This document shows positions 1 through 11,900 of a DNA stretch of 64,000 bases, piece after piece. Under the pieces are notes generated by a model, which was not told where the DNA came from, made no database searches, and saw only the letters and a program-made list of their open reading frames with translations. The position numbers were made by a program, and so were the translations under genes. The stretch is taken from assembly GCF_030463565.1 (NCBI RefSeq), contig NC_134646.1, positions 40,059,240 through 40,123,239 on the forward strand, written 5' to 3'. Each line of letters starts with the position of its first letter. Position 1 is the stretch's first letter. Source of the stretch: Pelecanus crispus (lineage: Eukaryota; Chordata; Aves; Pelecaniformes; Pelecanidae).

Positions 1-2245
1 GAGTTTAAAAAAAAAAAACCAAACAAACCCAACAGAGTTAAAAAAAAAAAAAAAAAACCAAAAACAAGACCCAACTTTATTAGCTTACCACTAAGCATGT
101 TATGAGATAGGAAAATAAACATAAGATACATGGCAAACACTGCTATATAAGACACTTTTTTCCCTGGGATTACAAAACATCAAAAATGCCATTCCTGGTG
201 TGAAGCTTCAGAGATTTTTTTTTTTTTTAACGCAAGATCTTTTTTTTCCTTTTAAACACATGTCTTTAAATCATTAACTCTTACCAATGTGGTGCTTTAA
301 AGGAGGAAAAAAAAATGATTATTTGAAACAGATTTCTTTTATCTTTGGGGCTCAAAGAGCCAGCCCAAGCACACTCCTCAGTGGTTATGAGGAAGAATCA
401 GATCCTGGAAGGGGAGTTTTCCTTGATTTTGATGGGTAGCCATTGCCTTTCTGGGCCTTTCAGGTGGGATGGTACTGACTAGCACCGTGTATTTAACATG
501 TTTACGTTGGTGCCTTCATTTTTGTTCTATATCTAACGCCACCCAAACAAAACCCTAACGTTTCATGTGTCCAACTTTAGACTTGATATCGCACCACTGT
601 GAAAAAGAGATTAGTGAAATCAAAGGAGTTACACCAATGCGGAACAACACTAGGGCAAAGGAAAGCCTACCTTGATGTATTTTCTACTGGAAGTCATGTC
701 AGAATACAGAGATAGAAATTATTTCTAAACAGAAATAATGGTCAGATATCATTTAAATTCAGTGTATTTGGGGAGAGGAAGAAAAGGGGAAGTGGAGTGA
801 CAGAAAGGTTTGGCTCTGCTCATTAATTTGTGTCTTTTTAGATGTTGTGCGGAATCCTCATCCTCTGGGAATGCCCTACAAAATTTGAGTTTCCAGATAA
901 AATTCATTATACTACATACTGGGGCTTTTTCAAAAAATATTATCTCTTTCAGCTCTTTCTGTGCATCAAAATCTTTTTATTCTAAGTTCTGTGTAAGCAG
1001 AACAAAAAGACAAATTAATAAATGGTGTAAGAGCCAAATCCTCTGGCAAGGTGCCACGTGACCAGTCTGAATTGCTCTACTGCCAGTTTCTGGCCCTGGA
1101 GTGGATTTATCTGGCAGTTATACAAAGAGGATCTTCCAGCACTATAGCTGGATTAATTAGACTGAATTACCTGTGGCATAACTGACAAATAACTTCAGTA
1201 ATTTTGTTATGAGATTGGAGTCTATATTTTCAAAAAGGTAGTAAAAATTTTCTGCTTTGGAAATTCTTCTGAAATGAAAGCATTGTGAAACCCACAGCAA
1301 GACTTAAAGGTACTATATGAAATTAAAATCCAAGATAATGACCAGACTGGCATGCAATATAGACAGTCATAATATATGTATCTTTTGTGCTAAAATCCTT
1401 TGCAATGTATTGTGTTTAATGAAAACAAACATTTTATATAGTCAGTCATAAACTTACGTGTGTAGTTCACGTACTATGTATTCCTAGAATGACATCTAAT
1501 ATGGTCTACTAAAGATAAATGTAATGCAATAAAACTGAAAATGTAATTCTGTTTGCAAGAACAACAGCCAAAATACAAAAAATTGCTAGAAATGAAGCTG
1601 TCACAGCCATTTGGCATTCTGAATAAACACCACTGTGTCACTTGCACCCAATAAAATCTAAAATTACAAACATGATGCATATGCTATACAGATATTTAGA
1701 AAATGCTATAGACATCAGGGATGAACAATTAGCAAAGGAAGACAGGAGCAAATCACAGAAAAGGCAATGTAGTCATAACAGTTTAATTATACTCCTGTGG
1801 GGATCCTGTACAGATGTTTAAATCTATTAAACCACTGATGCTTTGCCTCAGGGATTAATGTATCTATTGCTACTAGAGCAAGGTCTATTTTGGTCTACAA
1901 ATTTTGCCCAAGGGGTTACTCCAAACACGTACATTAACAGCATTGAAGTTCAAGTGCATAAACTGTTTTTTATTCTTGTATGAAACTAGAATCTATTTTC
2001 AATATGTCATTTATGGACAGTTTTTAAATGTTAATAAAAATAATTTTAATAGTATGGGATTCCCATTACATATTGACAGCAATCACTAGAAAGCTTTTCC
2101 TAAAAGAAATATCAGGTTTAGGAGAGTCTTTATAAAATTACATGCTTGGAGGAAAAAAAAAAAAAAATGCATTCCCACTGATAAAACTGTAATAAGTTAA
2201 ATAAAAGCATGCAAAGGTTAACTTCATATTTCTATTCTGAAATTC
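1..2245 (+). other. Non-coding AT-rich DNA, probably RXFP1 intron 1 or 5' flank
   Basis: It starts with two A-rich simple-repeat runs (1-60). I see no exon with conserved coding sequence; the open frames are short and unlike known proteins. Confidence 0.6.
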
Positions 2246-2912
2246 GGGAGGTACTGGTGGATGAAAAGCTGGACATGAGCCAACAATGTGCGCTTGCAGC
2301 CCAGAAAGCCAACCGTATCCTGGGCTGCATCACAAGAAGCGTGGCCAGCAGGTCGAGGGAGGGGATTCTGCCCCTCTGCTCTGCTCTGGTGAGACCCCAC
2401 CTGGAGTACTGTGTCCACCTCTGGGGCCCTCAGCACAAGAAGGACATGGACCTGCTGGAGCGGGTCCAGAGGAGGGCCACAAAAATGATCCGAGGGCTGG
2501 AGCACCTCTCCTGCAAGGCCAGGCTGAGAGAGTTGGGGTTGTTGGAGAAGGCTGGAGGGAGACCTTATTGTGACCTTCCAGTACTTAAAGGGGGCCTACA
2601 GGAAAGATGGGGACAATCTTTTTAGCAAGGCCCGTTGTGACAGGACAAGGAATAATGGTTTTAAAGTAAAGGAGGGTAGATTTAGACTCGACATAAGGAA
2701 GAAATTTTTTCCAATGAGAGTGGTGAAGCACTGGAACAGGTTGCCCAGAGAGGCGGTGCAGGCCCCATCCCTGGCAACATTCCAGGTCAGGTTGGACGGG
2801 GCTGTGAGCAACCTGATCCAGTTAAAGCTGTCCCTGCTCACTGCAGGGGGGTTGGGCTGGATGAGCTCTAAAGGTCCCTTCCAACCCAAAGCATTCTACG
2901 ATTCTGTGAAAT
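2246..2912 (+). mobile_element. CR1 LINE 3' fragment, broken ORF2 end
   Basis: The plus strand carries the C-terminal end of CR1 ORF2: [20 protein letters not shown] at first, then in another frame [21 protein letters not shown] deletion near 2545-2570 removes the usual segment and shifts the frame. It ends with the CR1 tail (gcattctacgattctgtga). A 5'-truncated dead copy in the same orientation as RXFP1. Confidence 0.93.
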
Positions 2913-5900
2913 ACACTGGACTATCTTCATGAGATATCTCTATTTTATGATAGAGATTATGATAGTCTCTATCATAAATTGCTCCAAAATTCCCTTGTTT
3001 AGTGGGAAGAAGCTGAATAATTCAGAACGAAAACAGGAAAATTACTGTAAGACTGAACTAAATATCATTCACTTCTAGATATTATTGTTATGGACAAATT
3101 CAGACAACAAATTGTTTTTAAAAAATAAGGTATTTTTAAGATGTCACTTTTTTTTTCCTGCCATTTGATGATTCAAATGCTTCTGATCAGAGTTGGTCAA
3201 CCACTTGTCACTACTATTCTTTGTCAATCATTAATCAACCATCTTTTAAGTTAAAGGAATTCATAGTTATAAACTTGTTTTATAGCCTTGTTCTGATGAT
3301 TTATCTTTGAAAATAAAGGTTACAGGCCTATGAGGTCTCCTCCTCTGTATTACACTAAAGGTTTTTCAAATCCAGTTCACATGCCCTTCAAATACCTTTC
3401 AGCAAAGAGGAATTTTTTTTAATTGACTGTCATCTTGAAGTATTCAGGCTAGCACAAAAATGACAGGCAAAACCAATTTCAACTTTAATGTTTTCTCTGT
3501 TGATTCTTTCTCTTTCAGTTGAAGAAAACATTCTGTTTCAAAACAAGCATTTCAAATTAATATTTTCAGTCTTCTCTTTCTCTAGCCCATTTCCCACTGC
3601 CTCTAGAAGTACAGCAACTAAAATAAGTTATGGGAGGGTGGGAAATGTCCCACCATTTGATAAATTTGCATTGGTCTCTTTGAAAAACTTGGGCTTTTGT
3701 AGGTAAAATAACTTTCCATCATGGTAAGTACAGGGTGGATTCTTCAGTACCATGATCATTCCTTGGTCCCTGTTATCTAAGGACTCCTTTTTAAAAACAG
3801 TTGGATTTCCTCAGACCCAGTACTTTTAAACTGATAATTTACTCAGAGTGAAGAAAAACATGTTAGCTTATTTGGCTGAAGGAATTTGAGAGTCATTTCG
3901 GACTCATGGCAATGGGTTTTCATGCAATTCAAATTTTTGAAAATACAAAGATATTTTCCTGATATTATGATATACCCTTATTTGAACCTATATCAAATAC
4001 AGCTGAGACTGGTGTGACTAGCAAGTACCAAGCAATGAGTAATGTTGCTTTCATTAGTTTAATTGCTTATGACTCTGTCTAATCAGCCCAGTATTGTTCC
4101 CATTACAGAGTCATATTCACTTGTTTTACGGAAGCTACAAGTAACTGTGTTAAGTTTGTGTTCTTCTAGTGCACATGTCCCTTATTTGGTTCCTCAAACA
4201 GCATTTGTGACCCAATCTCTGTTTTCAAAATTTTGTGCCATTTTCAAAGAATGCACAAAAACGGTGAGCTTCATGAATCAATTTAGCTGGAAGGAAAGCC
4301 ATGTTCTCCTGGGAATATCTTGTTCTAGGCTTTCCCAAATGTGGTCCCTCTTTTGATATCATTTTATGAGAGCTTAAAGAGGGGCTGTCATGTTCTTTCC
4401 CTAGTGACTCTGCATCCATGCAACAGAGGACAGAGCCTTGCCATCTTATACTAGATGACCACCCAACTCTTGCTTATTCCTTTAAAAAAGGAAAGCAGTG
4501 GTAAACTAGTCTTATATTTTAAAGTCTAGCAGGAAAAGAGTCATCCACTTTCTTCAAGCTAGAGGAAAGATCACAGATGTCTGCCTTAGCAATAAGTGCC
4601 TCGAAGCAGCAGGTCTGAACAAGCTTATAAGGTGTATGACATGAATTCTTTTTCTTTTTGAAAGTTTGAGGAGAATCAGGGGATGGAGGGGAGCCCTAAG
4701 TACATGATAGTCAAAAATACTTAATTTGCAGAATCAAGAACATGCCTTACTGGGTAGAACATTATTCTGTATTGAGATGGAAAACATCTTGTCAGAAAGA
4801 TGTTTGTGTTTTTGCCATTTGGACTGATACTAGTTTACCTATTTCTTTTCTATTTGTTCTAGAAACATTGCAAATATTTTAATATTTACTTTGATCATTA
4901 TAAGGAAAAAGAAATTTGCTGTTGCAGTATAGCTGAAATGTGTGAAATTATCTCTGTGTCACCAGATGGCAGATCATTTTCTGTATGAGTTATACAGAAG
5001 AAGAGAATTTTTTTTTTACTTGGAGTATCTGTAAAAGCAAACCTTCTGCCATAATCAAGTCTGTCACAGATTTATACTTTTCATCTTCATAACTGAGACC
5101 TAAACAAATCTGTCCTAAATTCAACCTTTTCTCTAGTTTCTACCTTTGTAGCTAAATTCTTTATACACAGTTCAAAAATTTTTAGTCTTCCTTTATTTAT
5201 CAGTCTGTTTGCCATATTTCTGAAAGGCGTCAGGTTTTTTTCTGTGTAAGATAACAATATTGGCCCAAACTTACTAATTATAAATCAGAAATAATTTATA
5301 TTAATCAAGTCATATTAGGGTTCAAGTAGATTGTTTATATGGTTTTCTGATGGTACTGCTTCCGTATAATAGGGGGTCTTGTACTTTTACAATGCTAGTT
5401 TGGTGGTAAGAAGCAAAGCTGAGATATTCTGTCCTGGATAAGCTGTGAATGAGAACCTATAAACCAACAGAGGTACCTTTGAAGCTTGATACGTGTATGG
5501 AACAGAGACATAACCTATGGATTAATAAAAGGAGTACAAAATAACATTTTTCTTTTTCTTGATTTAACACCAATGTGAAACAGCCAGTGACATGACATGA
5601 TGAAATAATCATTAATCAATGCTTTTTTAGAGCTATTCTATCAGGAAGTCATCCAGCTGTTAAAAAAAATAGACAATGAAACAAGATACTAGAAGAGTCG
5701 TTCAATTTTTTGAGAGTGGAAAATCAATAACAGGTAGAAAAGTCAACACCTTTAATACTGCATCACAAAGATAGCATGATAGATCATTATCTTGGCATGA
5801 TAAACTCCAGTGTCAGTAAAGTTTGTGTTTGCAAAATAAGAAGCATTTTTTTTTTGTTGCTGTTGTTGCAGTGCTTTCTTTATATATTTTCCTCACATAA

Positions 5901-8807
5901 AAGACACTGTTTTAATTTCCTTAATCCAAAAGAGAATTGTTTGAATATTATCTAGCATTTTACAATGGATTTTGCTGTATTATCTCCTGTCTACCTTTGT
6001 CAGCTTTGCCAAATATTTCCTCAGAGGGTTGGGGGATTTTCCATTCATAAATCTCACGCAACCTGCAGGATCCAAACTTCTGTCTTTTTTTGCACAAAGT
6101 CATGTTAACAAGTCGATGGACAAAGACCAGTGCTTTCAATGATTCGACTAGGATGAAGTTGTTAAGTGTTGATGCCTTGTTATCTTCTTTCCCAGGCAGA
6201 TATTTACATGCCGGGGTAATCTGACAGCACAAAATGAGTAATGCAGAGATTCAGAATAGATATCATAAAGGCTATAAATTTACAGAGAATTCAAAACATT
6301 ATACACAGTGAGGGATTATGTACTCTTTCACAAAGAATGATTTCTAAACTGTGACAGTAAATTCAGTAATTAGTTCAGGGATTAATACTATTTGACTAAT
6401 TAGTAATAATTTCTGGAAAATGCTATGAAAATCCATTGAATGATACAGTGAGAAGATAAATGCCATCATCTGAAATTTAAACTGCATGGTGATCAGCCCT
6501 TTTAATCACAAAATTCAGCTCATTCTGAATATGCCTCCTGTGTGTAGGGTAAAAAGCTTGACAAAATGTAGGGGGTTGTTTGGTTTCTTTTTTTTCATTT
6601 ATGTTTAATTTTTCCATATTGTTGTCTTTTACCAGGTGTTTCAGTAGTTACTCAGATTATGACAGATAGCTGCACTGAAGGGAGCCTCAGTTGTCTGTGA
6701 TTTCTATCTTTTTGCAGCAAGAGACTTTAGACACTGAGTACTACACATATTCTGTTTGCTTAATGCTATGTCTACATAAGATTTTGTTTTGGTTTGTTTT
6801 GCTACTTGTTTTTGGGTGGAACAGTTAAACATAATGTTCTGAATACAAGCACAGAACAGCAGAGAAGTTTATGAACAATATGCAAGTGTAAATTCACCCT
6901 GGGATTAGAATATAGGCTTATTTTTGGTACCTATATGTAAAGGGGATAAGAATCTTAGGCAAATGTCTCTTTGAGCAATTGCATAGGTTATACAGTTGTG
7001 GATAAAAGCAAATCAACTTTTCAAAATCACACAGTGATTGTTAGCTGGACTGTATGACTTTCTATGCAGGACACTTCTGACAGCAAAGATAATCATGAGT
7101 ATATGGGAATAACAGAACATTTACCTCAGTTTCCTCTAGATACTGCTCCTACATTTCAATTTTCCACAGTTGTAAACATTGCAAGGATTTAACATGTGAA
7201 AGTTCTCCCAGAAGAGATTTCTTATCAATCTCAAGTACTTGATTCAATTTCAGGTGATTCCCTTAGTCCAGGAGAAAAATGAGGACAAAAACCAGATGTT
7301 ATGTAAAAACATATTCCTCTTTAATCTGAGAAAGTTACATAAAAGATTTATACTTTGTCTTATGAAAATACGTTGGAGAAATAATTGCATGTTTCAGAAG
7401 TGGCAATTTACATCTGAACAAGCATCTCATCACAGTTAATGAAGTTTGTATAGAGTATTTCAAGTGTTCTAAGACAGCAACGAAATTTAAAATATAAATT
7501 TTCTTGGAATTTTTGTCTTTTTTTTTTTTGTGTGTGTGTGTGACAACATCCGCTAAGTCAAATGCTAACTATAATGAGGAAGTGATATTCCTTTTGGAAA
7601 GTACTTCAAAAATTAAATTAACGGTCCTTTGCAGAATGGTACTTCACTGGGTAGGCTTACTGAAGCTTTGAGAGCGCAAAGAGCACTAGGTAATATTCTG
7701 TGCTGATGATGCTTTTCTCCATTTCTGATATATTGGAGACTGAACAAATCTCATTCTGGAGTAATTTAAAACCCTCTCCATAGTATGCTCCTGGGAAGAA
7801 GTTGATCTTGTACAAGAAGAAATCTGAGTTGGCACCCTGCAATCCGTTGCAAAAGCCATAGATCAGTTGTGCTTACCCTGGAAAAAGTGGTGGTGGCAGA
7901 ATTTGTCCCTCAGGTGCACTGGAGGGACTGGTAAGGCATCATGCATCTGCAAATGTGGGTAACTGGAGCCTCTGTAGTACATAGAACTGAGGAGCAGAAG
8001 ACAGATAGAGTCCTTCAGATGCCCTGGCTGTCCCTCATTAGCTCCCCTCTACCTTTCCCCTCAGAACTGCTTGCATGAAGTCCCTGTATTCTGTGAAATT
8101 ACTTCCTATAAAGTATGAGCTTAACATCAGCATCTGTGCATCTAAGCGTCAGACTGATAGACTCTGAATAATATCTCCAAATTTTTCGGACCAGGCTGAC
8201 AACTCTTCCAAAGGATTCATAATGGCACCTTTATGTGGTCTTACTCATTCTTCAGCAAAACCACATCATAGATTTGATCTTACTTTCCTTGTTCTTTGAT
8301 GCTTGATCAGTTTACATCTAGTAATTGCTTTAAAATTAGAATACATTTGAAAATACATAATTCTGACTTTGTATAAAGGGACTTATCTATCTGGGTCTAA
8401 AATTTCAGCACAAATTAATATAACCCGTATCTGCATGGCTTATCTGGTATATTGCTATAATAAATTAATTTCTAGTGCAAAGAGAAATAATCCTTTTAAA
8501 TAGTGGCCTTAGGTCATTTGTCTTGTATGATTAGCATTTCCATCTTATTACTAGGACGCATGGGGGGGAATTACCTGGTTGCTTTATATCAAAGCAAATT
8601 TTAATTAGCTGACGATATAAATGTTTTTTGCCAAGTTAACAAGTACTTAATATACTATTGTAATTGCACGTCCAATGAGCTAAATGTATTTATCGCTTGA
8701 TATTCACATTCAAATGCAAATGAGTATTTATAAAAGCATAATCTCAAAGACCTTTAAACATTAAGAACGCATCTTAAAGTAGGCATGTTCCTTCTGTTTC
8801 TATTTAG
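2913..8807 (+). other. Non-coding DNA upstream of RXFP1 exon 2
   Basis: A 13-bp hairpin lies at 2944-2978 and a short TG repeat near 7530-7543. An octamer and a TATA-like box lie just before exon 2 (8714-8736). No signal-peptide exon that fits the phase needed by exon 2 was recognised. Confidence 0.6.
2944..2978. repeat. Perfect 13-bp inverted repeat
   Basis: Arms tttatgatagaga (2944-2956) and tctctatcataaa (2966-2978) around a 9-base loop, about 30 bases past the CR1 tail. Confidence 0.85.
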
Positions 8808-8963
8808 TCATCCAGGACTCTTTGGAAGATCCTGTTTCTGGAGTTGGGGTCAGGTGCCCCCTGGGCTACTTTCCATGTGGCAATATCACAAAGTGTTTGC
8901 CCCAACAACTTCACTGTAATGGTGAGGATGACTGCGGGAATCGGGCCGACGAAGACAACTGTG
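8808..8963 (+). CDS. RXFP1: RXFP1 exon 2: LDL-A module
   Basis: The acceptor tatttag precedes 8808 and the donor gtacgt follows 8963. The first two bases complete a codon begun in the missing exon 1, and the last G opens a phase-1 junction. It encodes [15 protein letters not shown] followed by an LDL-A module with six Cys, the NIT glycosylation site and the Ca-binding acidic cluster ADEDNC. In the family this module is needed for receptor activation rather than primary binding. The stretch before the first Cys is about ten residues longer than in human and acidic. Confidence 0.95.
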
Positions 8964-11900
8964 GTACGTGGTTGAGACTTCTCTTTGTGTCTAGAACCTG
9001 CGGTCACTGAAACCCATGCAGTGCTCACACTAAATAGAGAGCTGCAGAGTGTTAGGAATACGAAAGTTAAATGTTTTGCAGAAGATACAGCAGGTCTTTT
9101 GTTCAGCTAATAAAGCCACCCAATAAGGTATTTGCTAGGAAAGGAGGACAGACCACTTTGGGGTTTTTTTGTGTATGGTATCAGTTTATCCAATTTTATC
9201 CCTGCTTTGAACTTCTTTGCGCGTGTCATTTTGATGTGTACAAATAGATGTACATGATCTAGCAAAGATCTCTGCTGAGGAGAGCTAGATGTATCTGCTA
9301 ACAGAGTTTATATAAAGCTTAATGTGACTTTTAAACCTGGCTTGGAAACATAATTTAGAAGAATTTTCAAGTTTTTTCAGAAATCTTTTATGTCCTAATT
9401 TGGGAGAAAAAATGTGACTGTGTGAGTGTGCTATGCAAGCTGCACTGCTACCAGGCTTTGGGGTTTGGAAATGTCAAAATCTCAGGGAATACACATAGTC
9501 AGGTCACGGCTGCCTGCTGTTGTGATCCTTGTCACTCCTGGCCCCACTGGATGGTAGCAGTGAACTTGACTTGGTTTGTAGGCTTCACCCCTGCTGCAAA
9601 CTGAGTAGGGCCAGGGCACGGGCTTTGCACTGGCACTTACTTCTCCACGCCGCTTATTCATGAGCATGGCCCCAGAACAGCTTTAGTCTGTGCTGAGCAA
9701 CATCTCTCACACAATGCCTGCACGTAGCTTAGGTGGCACAGATCTGTGATAGTCTGGGAAAGCCCTCCCTATATTTTGTGAGAAGAGAGCTTAGCCATTT
9801 GGTTGTGAGCTATGACCACACTGAGAGAAAATCAGCCCTAGCACATTTTATTTATTGGTATTGTCAGCTTACTAACAGGCTGGATAGTTTCAGAGCTATT
9901 GTCCAGAGTTGCTGATGAAACTAGACTTCTTATTCCTTAGTAGGTTGTCTGTAGCCACGGAGGGCAGCCAGATGCATGGTGCCCTGCCTCACACGTTGCC
10001 TCCAGCTCCCCGGAGCCAAGCAGGTGAACTGTTTGCCTGTCCCAGCCAGGCACGCTGCCATCGGAGCTCAGGTCGGGGGAGAATTAAAATATTAAGTGAA
10101 ACTTCCAAGCTATGTATACCAAAAGAAATTTTCTGAAAGACATTTCAAACAAAATATGGTAAAGGTACTTTTCACGAGCAGAGTCTCAGCAGAGTCAGTG
10201 AGGTTTTGAAAATAGTTGTTCTCATTGCATATCTGTGAAGCTGATTTTGGTACCTGTGTGTAGTATCTTATTCTTATACCTATCAAATTTCAGCATCTTA
10301 TTCCGTATGAAAGTCACTTTTATTTCTAATCCTATCTAATGAACATGCAGCTTTTTCTAGTTTTATGTCATTTGCTGATGCCATAAACATACTTTGTGTT
10401 GCCAGTAATCGAAATCTTGAACAAAATTGGCTGTTGTTCTATTCTTCTGTAATTATCTTGCCCTGCAGTGGCCGAAATTGCTGATGGTGGTGCCCTTTTA
10501 TGTTTAAGAAGTCCAAGCACTGTAAACAGCTGGTTTATCCATGTTGCATTTCTGTATAGTACCAGTAAGTCTATTGTCCAAGGACTTGCTGAAAGTGTAC
10601 AGCTTAATCAAATGGCAATTAAGATATACAGTTTCATAATGGGAAATACAAGACAGTGTAACCTGCAAGACAATTCAGCTGTGATATTGAATCCTCTTCT
10701 GGGTATAGTAATTCAAAAATTAGTTAACCTCAATTTCTGAAAGCCTAAATTACAAAAGATGAGGAGTCATTGTATTGACTTACTGGGAAACCTATGCTAA
10801 TAGTGGTTTTCTCATATCTTGACCCCATATTCTCATTTAGAAATGCATGCCTTGTATAGCTCATTAAGGTCATATTCAGCAGTAATTTTTTCTCAAAACC
10901 AGGTGTTGCAGTCAAACTTTGTTGTTCGAATAAAGGAAGAGTTGCTTCCTTCCCTGAGAAAATGGAATGTCCTGATGAGTGTTTCTGCAGTGTCCCTACA
11001 CTGCAGTAAGTGTGGGGATCTTTGTGGGATAGCTCTGTTTTGTTACCACTCATCTTTCTTAAAATCCAAGAAAGGAAACCTCATTGATTATCTCCCAAGA
11101 CAAAGAAACTATCCAGCTATTTTCTTTTTGCTGCAGTTTCCCAGGACCACTTTAGTATGCCTGCTTTATGCCAGCAGTTATATCTGGCTCTTTCTACCCA
11201 TTTTTTAAATTTACAACTAGTTTTCCATTGAAGTCATTGCTTCTGGTTACAGAAAAGCAATTCAAAATGAAATTATTCCAGTGTAGTAATTGATTCATGC
11301 AGTACCATTGGAAATTTTAATCTTATCCACAAGGTACTCTGATTACGTAGCTCAACTTTTAAATTCTTGCACACTTTCATCTTGCATAAATTTGAATAAG
11401 AGGTTTGAGGTGGCCAGTCTACAACATTCAACCAGCAAGTGTGGGAAAAAATCAGTGTAGGCCCTCAAAGGAATTCAGAAATACTTGTTTGTTTGTTTGT
11501 TTGTTTTAATGCATGTGTATCAAACACAGCTAGGTAAAGCAGCTGCTTTACTAAGGATTTCTTCAGTAATGATACAGCACTACAGAAAAATGTTAGTGAA
11601 GACTTGCATATATCTTATGTACAAACCAGTATTACAAGGAAACACAAAGCAAAAATCTGTCATGGACAGTAGTTCTTTCTGTGATGGAAAGGACAACACT
11701 GATGAAGAAGAAAAGGAAAAAGAAAACCCCCACTTTTCAAAACCATAATACTGCTGCTTGAAAAAAACCAGTTACTCTAAACATAAGAAAATCCAAAGTC
11801 CAACTGTTCAATACAAGCCCCTAAGTGTGCTGAATATTAACAGCAACTGCAATTACTGAAACAGCACTTTTGAAAAACATCAGTGAATGAAACAAGCAGA

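Noticed and set aside
3488-3706. Start MFSLLILSLSV as the missing RXFP1 signal-peptide exon
   Set aside because: Hydrophobic enough, but no donor leaves the needed phase close behind it, and the stretch ends in a pyrimidine tract plus cag that looks like chance.
8785-8880. ATG at 8785 reading [11 protein letters not shown], which looks like a signal peptide fused to exon 2
   Set aside because: It is in a different frame from the LDL-A module. The hydrophobic codons come from the pyrimidine tract of the acceptor site.
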